Assembly (NCBI GenBank): GCA_002392275.1
Contig: DGGQ01000157.1
Span: 2,212-13,336, forward strand
Source: Treponema sp. UBA3870
Lineage (GTDB): Bacteria > Spirochaetota > Spirochaetia > Treponematales > Treponemataceae
Direction: 5' to 3'
Length of the DNA stretch: 11,125 bases
Numbering within the stretch: the first letter of the stretch is position 1; the number at the start of each line of letters is the position of its first letter. Both the position numbers and the translations under genes were made by a program. The notes beneath the pieces were generated by a model. That model made no database searches and was not told where the DNA came from. It saw nothing but the letters and a program-made list of their open reading frames with translations. Below, one piece after another: positions 1-5,045 of the stretch.

Positions 1-148
1 ATCTAAAGAATCGGCTACCCCTTCTGCGGGATAATTCCATTTTAAGCGGCCGGTCGTCGCTACACTCCGCCGGAAACTTTTTTCAATGCCCGCAACGCCC
101 AAGCAATTTTTCGTTTCATAATCGACGGAAATCACCTCTTGCCCATTC
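1..148 (-). other. Open reading frame fragment running off the left edge (unrecognised)
   Basis: On the minus strand one frame stays open from a TAG near 155 to the left edge, about 48 codons, and includes the stretch KSFRRSVATTGRLKWNYP. A possible GTG start overlaps an AAGAGG purine run near 140, but no ATG is present in this frame. It is arginine-rich and not recognised. It could be the start of a gene continuing beyond the window, or non-coding repeat DNA that happens to be open. The 26 bases between it and the DTW gene show no clear promoter. Confidence 0.2.
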
Positions 149-174
149 CCCTAAAAAACCGTTAAAATCCTCCC

Positions 175-873
175 ATGCGAGAATTTTGTTACAAATGCTT
201 CAAACCAAAGTCCGCCTGTTTTTGCGACGGTCTCATACCAGTTGACTGCGGAGTCAAATTCGTCCTTCTCATGCACCCGAAGGAAGCAAACAGACAGAAA
301 ACCGGAACAGGTCATCTTGCCGCGCTGAGACTCCCGGAAAGCGAAATACTTGTCGGAGTTAATTTCACAAACCACAGGCGGCTGAACGAACTTCTCGGCG
401 ACCCTCAATATTATCCCGTCCTTCTCTATCCGGCTGAAGACGCATGGACAGCAGGCAAAGAAGGATTCAAGGAAACCGTAGGCAACAAAAAACTCCTTGT
501 TATAATAGTAGATTCCACATGGTTCTGCTCAAAAAAAATTCTCAAGCAAAGCCAAAACCTCCACAGCCTCCCGAAATTTTCGTTCAGCGGAAACTACCGG
601 TCTATCTTCACGTTCAAAAAAGAACCTGCCGAATACTGCGTGTCCACAATCGAGTCCTGCTACTATCTGATCCGGGAACTGCAGGATGCCGGCATGGTGG
701 AAAAATCCGTAGACCCGGAGCCACTCATGGACGTGTTCAAAAAAATGATAGTCCATCAGCTTGAACAGGAAAACGAACGCATAGACTCTGGTCTCCCCGG
801 AAGCCACGACAAGGACTGGAAGTACACGAAGAAAAAAGAGATTCCAGTCTTTGAACTGAAGACGGAAAAATGA
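175..873 (+). CDS. DTW domain-containing protein, probable tRNA-uridine aminocarboxypropyltransferase
   Basis: This 232-residue protein has the features of the DTW family (E. coli TapT/YfiP, human DTWD1/2). Family members transfer the 3-amino-3-carboxypropyl group of S-adenosylmethionine to a uridine in tRNA, giving acp3U. Seen here: an N-terminal cysteine cluster (C5, C8, C15, C17) expected to bind a metal, a conserved HPKE segment at 34-37, the signature D113-S-T-W116, and an YRSIFTFKKEP block at 141-151 before a conserved S-x-I-E-S segment. The ATG start is fixed by the cysteine cluster beginning at residue 5; no good Shine-Dalgarno sequence precedes it. It stands alone on the plus strand and ends 3 bases before the convergent PIN-toxin gene. 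Which tRNA position it modifies cannot be read from sequence. Its C-terminal 25 residues are charged and lysine-rich. Confidence 0.88.
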   Translation: MREFCYKCFKPKSACFCDGLIPVDCGVKFVLLMHPKEANRQKTGTGHLAALRLPESEILVGVNFTNHRRLNELLGDPQYYPVLLYPAEDAWTAGKEGFKETVGNKKLLVIIVDSTWFCSKKILKQSQNLHSLPKFSFSGNYRSIFTFKKEPAEYCVSTIESCYYLIRELQDAGMVEKSVDPEPLMDVFKKMIVHQLEQENERIDSGLPGSHDKDWKYTKKKEIPVFELKTEK

Positions 874-876
874 CTT

Positions 877-1302
877 CTATGTTTTTCCAGCCCCCATCAA
901 TCCGACAAACTCCTCCGGCAACAATGCGGGAATTCTGCTGTTCACAAAATCTTTTTTATTCCGCGTGATTATGTATCCTGCATTTATGCTGGCGGCACAT
1001 TCATCCTGCACGCAATCCTCAAAATCGGAAAAATCATCACGCTCAAGGGCTGAGAAAAGTTCATGCTGCCCCACGGAAGCAATCCAGCACCACGTAAAAA
1101 TCAGCTTGAACAGTTTCCGACGCTCTTCAATAGAAAATTCATGGCGGAGTACATACCACACGGTTGTCACAGAATGGGCGGAAACAAATCCCGTCGCACG
1201 GCCTTTAACGCAAGCCTCCACGATTTTCACTGAATTTTCGTAAAATGGAGCTCGCTGCAGCAACACATCCAGAATGATATTTGCATCAATCAAAATATCC
1301 AT
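877..1302 (-). CDS. PIN-domain toxin (VapC-like, PIN_3 type ribonuclease)
   Basis: This 141-residue protein has a PIN-domain layout. MDILIDANIILD at the N-terminus supplies the first acidic residue (D6), DDFSDFEDCVQ at 89-99 supplies the central acidic cluster (D93, E95, D96), and ITRNKKDF at 112-119 supplies the last (D118). The tail IPALLPEEF matches the 'vltPeeF' ending common in PIN_3 proteins. Family members are usually metal-dependent RNases acting as toxins on tRNA, rRNA or mRNA. The second acidic site, normally in the 'SaxtvtE' helix, reads SAHSVTTVW here, so a threonine stands where Glu or Asp is usual. The start at 1302 is chosen because GGAGG lies 6 bases upstream; an in-frame ATG at 1320 has no such site. 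It overlaps the upstream antitoxin gene by 17 bases, as expected for a co-translated TA pair. Confidence 0.85.
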   Translation of the reverse strand: MDILIDANIILDVLLQRAPFYENSVKIVEACVKGRATGFVSAHSVTTVWYVLRHEFSIEERRKLFKLIFTWCWIASVGQHELFSALERDDFSDFEDCVQDECAASINAGYIITRNKKDFVNSRIPALLPEEFVGLMGAGKT

Positions 1303-1834
1303 ATTTTTCCTCCGCTGCATCCCTTATCATTTCCTTATAAAATGGATCCTTATCGGAAGGTATCACAAGCGGTTTGTGATTTGACAATATATCCTGCATG
1401 GCATTCCAAGCAGACTCCCTCTCCCTCCTCCGCTCATCCTCATCATCCATAGGAAACAACTTGAACCTCTGACCTTCGTAAAAATTTACTTCCCCCATAA
1501 CACGTAAGGTATTTCCGTCAAAATAAGCATCATAGGATTTTTTTCTGGAATCCAGCGTAAAATCACATTCAGGAGCGGCAACTTCGGGAACAGCAGCATC
1601 ACTTTCAATCTTATATTCCACCCTGGAGCCGGATATTGAAGGAACCCTGTTCGCCCGGATAAACGACTCGTCAACGCCATAGACCGCGGAAGCCTTAGCC
1701 ACAAGCTCATCGGAGGGAACGACAGCACCGCTCTCATACTTGCTGTACGACTGTCGAGAAACCCCAAGCATCCTGGCCGCATCAGCCTGAGTAAAACCAC
1801 CTGTCCGCCGGAGATATTTCAGCACATCCTTCAC
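1286..1834 (-). CDS. XRE-family antitoxin/regulator partnered with PIN toxin
   Basis: The predicted 182-residue protein begins with a lambda-repressor-type helix-turn-helix (about residues 3-55, core FTQADAARMLGVSRQSYSKYESG). A linker follows, then a second module containing YDAYFDGNTLRVMGEVNFYE and GQRFKLF (101-127). This resembles the short beta-strand domain of AF2212-like/Phd-type antitoxins. A charged helical tail (130-182) ends in AAEEKYGYFD. The likely reading is that the N-terminus binds the operator and the C-terminal half neutralises the PIN toxin encoded just downstream. Start choice is open: the GTG at 1834 has TGGAGG 6 bases upstream, while the ATG at 1852 has only AAAGG. Both keep the HTH intact. 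A near-consensus promoter lies at 1894-1921. Confidence 0.78.
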   Translation of the reverse strand: MKDVLKYLRRTGGFTQADAARMLGVSRQSYSKYESGAVVPSDELVAKASAVYGVDESFIRANRVPSISGSRVEYKIESDAAVPEVAAPECDFTLDSRKKSYDAYFDGNTLRVMGEVNFYEGQRFKLFPMDDEDERRRERESAWNAMQDILSNHKPLVIPSDKDPFYKEMIRDAAEEKYGYFD

Positions 1835-1867
1835 AACCAACCTCCACACCATCAAAGCCTTTGCACA

Positions 1868-1944
1868 AAATCTACAACATTTTTCTGATTTTCATTATAG
1901 CACAAATTTACAAAATGTCAACAAATAAATTTACATAACGTAAA
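1868..1944. promoter_or_regulatory. Candidate operator repeats of the XRE antitoxin
   Basis: Read on the plus strand, AAATTTACAAAAT at 1904-1916 recurs as AAATTTACATAAC at 1927-1939 (23 bases further on, flanking the -35 box) and as AAATCTACAACAT at 1868-1880. Each matches the first copy at 11 of 13 positions. The second copy is also part of an inverted repeat, TTTAC-ATAAC-GTAAA (1930-1944). One copy lies in the promoter spacer, one upstream of the -35 box and one in the leader, which suits autoregulation. AT-rich DNA gives such matches by chance more easily, so this is an inference. Confidence 0.45.
1894..1921 (-). promoter_or_regulatory. Sigma-70-type promoter of the XRE/PIN operon
   Basis: On the minus strand TTGACA (1921-1916) and TATAAT (1899-1894) are both perfect consensus hexamers, separated by 16 bases. 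The predicted transcript starts near 1887, giving a leader of about 35 to 53 bases depending on the antitoxin start. Such a strong promoter fits a TA operon held down by its own antitoxin. Confidence 0.8.
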
Positions 1945-1982
1945 GAAAACTGCTTTTAGAGACCGCCGAAAGATTTTTCCAC

Positions 1983-2010
1983 TTGAAAAACGCGTGTTTT
2001 ACTGTATAAT
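1983..2010 (+). promoter_or_regulatory. Promoter of the DinJ/YafQ-like operon
   Basis: TTGAAA (1983-1988, 5 of 6 consensus) and TATAAT (2005-2010, perfect) are 16 bases apart. Transcription would begin near 2017, leaving a leader of about 37 bases to the antitoxin ATG at 2054, which has GAGGT about 5 bases upstream. Confidence 0.75.
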
Positions 2011-2011
2011 A

Positions 2012-2038
2012 CACATAGAAATCACATGATTTTCACAT
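2012..2038. promoter_or_regulatory. Candidate operator of the DinJ/YafQ-like module
   Basis: Immediately downstream of the -10 box lies a perfect inverted repeat, AAATCA-CA-TGATTT (2019-2032). CACAT also occurs three times at 2012, 2023 and 2034, exactly 11 bases apart, so the copies face the same side of the helix. RelB/DinJ antitoxins are ribbon-helix-helix proteins that bind short repeats at their own promoters, and the position over the start site fits repression. Confidence 0.55.
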
Positions 2039-2053
2039 ATAGCGAGGTGTATT

Positions 2054-2335
2054 ATGGCAAATCTAACAATCACACTGGACGACGAAGACAAAAAAGGTAT
2101 CTCAGAATTCTGTGATTACATTGGAATGACGGTTTCCGGCCTTTACAATGTCTTCACAAAAACCGTTTTGCGGGAAGGTCGCATCCCCTTTGAGATTGGA
2201 ATCGACCGCCCCAACCGAAAGACAATCAAGGCAATGAAAGAAGGCGACAAACTCATCAAAAAATATGAGAAAAATCCTAAGTCCGTCAAAACGTATAACA
2301 ATATCAATGAACTTATGGAGGCAATGCTCAAATGA
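2054..2335 (+). CDS. dinJ: RelB/DinJ-family antitoxin
   Basis: This 93-residue protein starts with MANLTITLDDEDKKGISEFC, the beta-strand and first helix of a ribbon-helix-helix domain. GMTVSGLYNVFTKTVLREGRIPFEI (24-48) matches the second helix and 'ripFei' turn typical of RelB/DinJ antitoxins. The C-terminal part (NRKTIKAMKEGD to INELMEAMLK) is the region that in this family wraps around and neutralises the toxin. The ATG at 2054 has a GAGGT Shine-Dalgarno site. Its TGA stop shares bases with the start of the downstream toxin (ATGA), indicating coupled translation. As in other RelB/DinJ systems it probably represses its own promoter with the toxin as co-repressor. The symbol denotes family resemblance, not proven orthology. 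Confidence 0.88.
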   Translation: MANLTITLDDEDKKGISEFCDYIGMTVSGLYNVFTKTVLREGRIPFEIGIDRPNRKTIKAMKEGDKLIKKYEKNPKSVKTYNNINELMEAMLK

Positions 2336-2631
2336 CGGAACTAAAATTGCCAAATACAAAATACAACATCACATACACGTCCGCAATGAAAAAGGATTTA
2401 AAACGAGCCGAAAAACGTGGATACAATATGAATGAAATCTCAGATGTCATTTTCAAGATAGCCAACGACGAGCCGCTTGAAGAAAAATACCACGACCATG
2501 CGCTTGAAGGCAACTGGATAGGTCACAGAGAACTGCACATCCGCTCGGACTGGCTTTTAATCTACAGGAAAAAAGATGACCTGCTTATTCTTGAACTATC
2601 GCGGACAGGCTCACACTCAGATTTGTTCTAA
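2332..2631 (+). CDS. yafQ: YafQ-family mRNA interferase toxin
   Basis: The 99-residue protein belongs to the RelE/YafQ superfamily of ribosome-dependent endoribonucleases. The block HALEGNWIGHRELHIRSDWL keeps residues matching those important in E. coli YafQ (His50, His63, Asp67, Trp68, His87): here H56, H69, D73, W74 and, near the C-terminus, H95 in RTGSHSDLF. The N-terminal part (SAMKKDLKRAEKRGYNMNEI) is the usual basic helical segment. Length is normal for the family and no residue expected for catalysis is missing, so the toxin looks intact. It follows the antitoxin with a 4-base overlap. The 97 bases after it, up to the convergent XRE gene, show no convincing terminator. Confidence 0.9.
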   Translation: MTELKLPNTKYNITYTSAMKKDLKRAEKRGYNMNEISDVIFKIANDEPLEEKYHDHALEGNWIGHRELHIRSDWLLIYRKKDDLLILELSRTGSHSDLF

Positions 2632-2728
2632 AGCGAACATCAAAAATGCGACGTTAAAAAATAAGGCAACGAAGTTGTACAATTTCTGGGCTTTTAAATT
2701 CAACGGAAAACACAATTGAACCCGCATA

Positions 2729-3052
2729 TCATAAAAGGGAGCACACATCCTTCACGTCTTTTTCAATCCGGGACAAAAGCTCATTTTCAAGAGATTTTCC
2801 AAAACTGGTTTTAAAAAGCTCTTTTTTATTTTCGGGACTCCCGGTTTCCTCAAAAAGCGCGGATGAAGAAATCCCCAGAGCAAGCGCAATCTTATCCACC
2901 ATCTCTGGCTGCGGCCACGAATCTTTGTTTTCAATCTGGTTTATATAGGCAATGCTCTTTTCAACCGCATAAGAAAGTTTTTCCTGGGACATTCCCTTCC
3001 GCTTCCGATAAAATTTCAAATTATTCACAAACGTTTCTCTGATTGTATTCAT
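2729..3052 (-). CDS. Small XRE-family transcriptional regulator
   Basis: The 107-residue protein carries one helix-turn-helix of the Cro/C1 type at about residues 8-68 (core MSQEKLSYAVEKSIAYINQIE, with a later ALALGISSSALFE helix). A short, mostly helical tail (about 78-107) with SLENELLSRIEKDV could mediate dimerisation. The ATG at 3052 is preferred; in-frame extension to a TTG at 3076 is possible but has no better ribosome site. It has the same architecture as the XRE protein at 9262-9564: HTH, then a short 'L..ELL' tail. It is divergent from a lipoprotein gene, and a 36-base palindrome between them is a good candidate for its operator. No toxin gene is adjacent in the same direction, so a repressor role is more likely than an antitoxin role. 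Confidence 0.82.
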   Translation of the reverse strand: MNTIRETFVNNLKFYRKRKGMSQEKLSYAVEKSIAYINQIENKDSWPQPEMVDKIALALGISSSALFEETGSPENKKELFKTSFGKSLENELLSRIEKDVKDVCSLL

Positions 3053-3127
3053 GCTAAAAGAATGCCTTTTTAACAAAAAGAATATTACAGAAAATAATCA
3101 AAATTCAATCCTAAAATCTTTACAATT

Positions 3128-3163
3128 TTAATATTATAATGTATTCATACATTACAATATTAA
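3128..3163. promoter_or_regulatory. 36-base near-perfect palindrome in the XRE/lipoprotein divergent region
   Basis: The left arm TTAATATTATAATGTAT (3128-3144) and right arm (3147-3163) are reverse complements except at one pair, around a 2-base centre TC. The left arm contains TATAAT on both strands (3135-3140 plus, 3138-3133 minus), so a bound protein would cover possible -10 boxes of both divergent genes. No good -35 box is visible at the right distance for either strand. Such symmetry fits an operator for the adjacent XRE protein, but that link is inferred. Confidence 0.6.
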
Positions 3164-3219
3164 GTTTTTCATTTAAGACTTAATAAATGTTTGGCTTAAA
3201 TAGAAAAAAGGAGACTTTT

Positions 3220-4110
3220 ATGAACAGAAAAAAAATTATTATTTTTGGTATTTTCCTTGTTATGATTCCTACGATTTTCACATCGTGCATAACAGGACTC
3301 ATTCTCGGAGCGATTGAACAGGAGAACAAAAAAAGCACCGCTGTTTTTAATCAATGGGATGACGGGAGAAAAGTTGCAGAAACAAGCAAAACGCTGAAAG
3401 AAGCAGATTTCCAAGGCTCCAATTTTTTCATAAAAGACACGCCGAACAATTATTTTACTGATTTGAATGTTCAGATATTCAATTTGATAAAAAAAGATTT
3501 GAAGAACGGATCTTTTTCCCCTTATCCTGATAAAGACTATGAAAAATACATGAAAGAATTGGGAATAAAAGAAGCTATAAGTTATTGGCCAAGTGATGGT
3601 ATTATTATTTTCTACAAGGAGTTTCAGAAAAAAGACGGAAAAAATGGAACAATGTCCTACGGTTTCGCCTTTGACATAGATCAGCAGGCCTACAAAGAAT
3701 GGAGTGAGAATTTAGCATATATAAAAAAATGTGACGACCAAATTGAATCCTGCAACTGGACAATAGACAACTGCTCTGCAGAAACCATCGAAAAACAAAA
3801 AGTAGTCCAAGTTCCTTATGAAGTTACGGAACGTCGGTGGGTTCCAGGTAGCGGTGGAGCGCGTACAAATAGCAGCTTTGGCTCAACAGCAATTACACCC
3901 GGTCACTACGAATATGACACATATACCATATACAAAGATGAAGTCCAGTATTATAAAGTTGCAAATCCAAATTATAATCCTGCAAAAGTCGCACAGGCAA
4001 AACAAAATCTTCCATCATGGCAGAAAGGAAAAGCAGATACACTCGAAAAAATGAAATATCTAAAGAAACATCTTCCGTTTACGTTAACGAATCTGGGAGA
4101 AGGGGATTAA
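3220..4110 (+). CDS. Putative lipoprotein of unknown function
   Basis: The 296-residue product starts with a basic N-terminus and hydrophobic stretch (MNRKKIIIFGIFLVMIP). IFTSC follows, a relaxed lipobox with the lipidated cysteine at residue 23; spirochaetes tolerate such variants. It is therefore expected on the outer leaflet of the inner membrane or on the outer membrane. The mature part is lysine-, tyrosine- and asparagine-rich and recognised in no family. It contains a glycine/serine-rich turn (RRWVPGSGGARTNSSFGS) followed by a tyrosine-rich segment. The start at 3220 is supported by AAAGGAG about 6 bases upstream; an in-frame ATG at 3187 lacks one. The coding DNA is clearly more AT-rich than the mrp or DTW genes, consistent with acquisition. 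It is divergent from the small XRE gene and probably controlled at the palindrome between them. Confidence 0.72.
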   Translation: MNRKKIIIFGIFLVMIPTIFTSCITGLILGAIEQENKKSTAVFNQWDDGRKVAETSKTLKEADFQGSNFFIKDTPNNYFTDLNVQIFNLIKKDLKNGSFSPYPDKDYEKYMKELGIKEAISYWPSDGIIIFYKEFQKKDGKNGTMSYGFAFDIDQQAYKEWSENLAYIKKCDDQIESCNWTIDNCSAETIEKQKVVQVPYEVTERRWVPGSGGARTNSSFGSTAITPGHYEYDTYTIYKDEVQYYKVANPNYNPAKVAQAKQNLPSWQKGKADTLEKMKYLKKHLPFTLTNLGEGD

Positions 4111-4175
4111 GATAAAAAAAATCAAAATAGAATCACTTTAAAATAAACCACAGACAAGAAATAAGGAGGATTTTT

Positions 4176-4193
4176 ATGGGTAAAAATAAATAG
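4176..4193 (+). other. Five-codon mini-ORF with an ideal ribosome binding site
   Basis: AAGGAGG at 4163-4169 stands 6 bases before ATG GGT AAA AAT AAA TAG, encoding MGKNK. The site is among the best in the window yet serves only five codons. It could be a short leader peptide, or the surviving start of a gene whose body was lost; its layout resembles the GGAGG-ATTTTT-ATG start at 9745. No terminator/antiterminator switch was recognised next to it. Confidence 0.35.
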
Positions 4194-4227
4194 AAATCAA
4201 TTCGGAGATTCAGAATGTTAGGTTGAC

Positions 4228-4256
4228 GGCGCACTGTGCCACTTGCTGTCAGCAAG
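4228..4256. repeat. Two adjacent GC-rich inverted repeats
   Basis: GGCGCA-C-TGTGCC (4228-4240, one G/T mismatch) is followed directly by the perfect CTTGCTG-T-CAGCAAG (4242-4256). They lie in a GC-richer island inside AT-rich DNA, between the lipoprotein and secreted-protein genes. Loops of one base cannot form as such, so in RNA one or two pairs at each tip would open. A run of seven T follows at 4271-4278, about 15 bases after the second repeat, so a complex terminator is possible but not convincing. The motif could be the edge of a small mobile or repeated sequence. Confidence 0.4.
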
Positions 4257-4323
4257 GTAAATCTTCCGGCATTTTTTTCTCCGCATTTGAAAAGAAAGAT
4301 AACAGTCAAGAAGAGGTAAAAGA

Positions 4324-4809
4324 ATGAAAAAGAAAATTTTTGTAATTTTTGTATTTTTGTTATCAGCAATTGTTCCTGCATTTAGTCAGGACTATAGCAT
4401 CCCTAAAACAAGTTTTGAGTATCAGTCTCATTATGATAGTGTTATAAGAGGTTATTCTGGCGCCGTATACTGTGGCAATACATCACAAGGACTTACTGGA
4501 TATAAAGTTCACAGTACCCGCTGGAGTAATTGTATTTCAAAAAATGTAAAAAATCTGCAAGGATTTACAGGAAAAATGTCAAAAGCACAGAGTCAACTTA
4601 TAAAAGACGCTTTAGATCAATTTGAATTAGATGTCGGTGATATTTATTCTGTAGGATTCTATAAATCTTCACCAGATTATTATGGCATTACTGTTGAAAT
4701 TACAAAAGTTAATTCAGACGGATCCTACGGTTATAGTTGGTGGGGCTTTTTGTATTCTGATAGCGAAAAGCATCCAGACAGCTGGGTCTCACCATCGTCT
4801 GGATTTTAG
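4324..4809 (+). CDS. Small secreted protein of unknown function
   Basis: The 161-residue product has a clear Sec signal peptide (MKKKIFVIFVFLLSAIVPAFS) with predicted cleavage before Gln22, so the mature part is periplasmic or exported. The mature protein is rich in tyrosine, serine and glycine and has two cysteines (C50, C70), which could form a disulfide. It also has a region with a strand-like DIYSVGFYKSS...GITVEITKV pattern and a WWGF motif near 139-142. No family is recognised. The ATG at 4324 is preceded by GAGGT about 6 bases away. AT-rich codon use matches the preceding lipoprotein gene and not the conserved genes further right, suggesting a shared origin. No clear promoter was found, so it may be read from upstream. 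Confidence 0.7.
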   Translation: MKKKIFVIFVFLLSAIVPAFSQDYSIPKTSFEYQSHYDSVIRGYSGAVYCGNTSQGLTGYKVHSTRWSNCISKNVKNLQGFTGKMSKAQSQLIKDALDQFELDVGDIYSVGFYKSSPDYYGITVEITKVNSDGSYGYSWWGFLYSDSEKHPDSWVSPSSGF

Positions 4810-4839
4810 ATTATTGATAAATGTAAATATCTTGGGGAA

Positions 4840-4872
4840 CCGCTGATTAATGCTTTAGGCATTAACCGGCGG
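4840..4872. repeat. Strong hairpin at the edge of the antitoxin remnant
   Basis: CCGCTG (4840-4845) pairs with CGGCGG (4867-4872, one wobble), and TTAATGC (4847-4853) pairs with GCATTAA (4859-4865). An A/C mismatch lies between the two stems and the loop is TTTAG. No T-run follows on either strand, so it is not a typical terminator. Its right arm runs directly into the surviving antitoxin codons, so it may mark a breakpoint or a REP-like repeat. Confidence 0.5.
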
Positions 4873-4969
4873 CAATAGCCAGGCTGTCCGCATTCCAAAA
4901 GAATTCTCTTTGCCAGAAGGAGAAATGTGCATCCAAAGAATTGGAAATACAATCATTATCCGCAAATGA
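4859..4969 (+). pseudogene. Remnant of a VapB/VagC (AbrB-like) antitoxin gene
   Basis: Reading from 4859, right after an in-frame TAG at 4856-4858, the frame gives GGNSQAVRIPKEFSLPEGE and then IQRIGNTIIIRK before TGA. 'NSQAVRIPKEF' is the hallmark of the swapped-hairpin AbrB domain in VapB/VagC antitoxins. The N-terminal strand with its start codon is missing, and the protein stops after about 36 residues, where intact members are about 75-85 residues and continue with a toxin-binding tail. No VapC gene follows, so both the antitoxin and its partner have decayed. The 3' end lies about 76 bases before the Rpn-family gene start. Confidence 0.65.
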
Positions 4970-5045
4970 ATCAGCATTTCAAAAAAATTCAATTTTTTTT
5001 GCACATTTGATGACAATCTTGAATTCCACGGAATATTATATATAT

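Noticed and set aside
2632..2728. Bidirectional terminator between yafQ-like and XRE genes
   Set aside because: Only four- or five-base arms with long loops and no T-run.
3119..3140. TTTACA/TATAAT as a promoter for the lipoprotein gene
   Set aside because: The spacer is only 10 bases, too short for sigma-70.
4223..4251. TTGACG as a -35 box for the secreted-protein gene
   Set aside because: No -10-like hexamer at 16-18 bases; the sequence there is CTGTCA.
4941..5045. N-terminal extension of the Rpn-family gene from a TTG start
   Set aside because: The added residues derive from the antitoxin remnant and spacer; family resemblance starts after the ATG at 5046.
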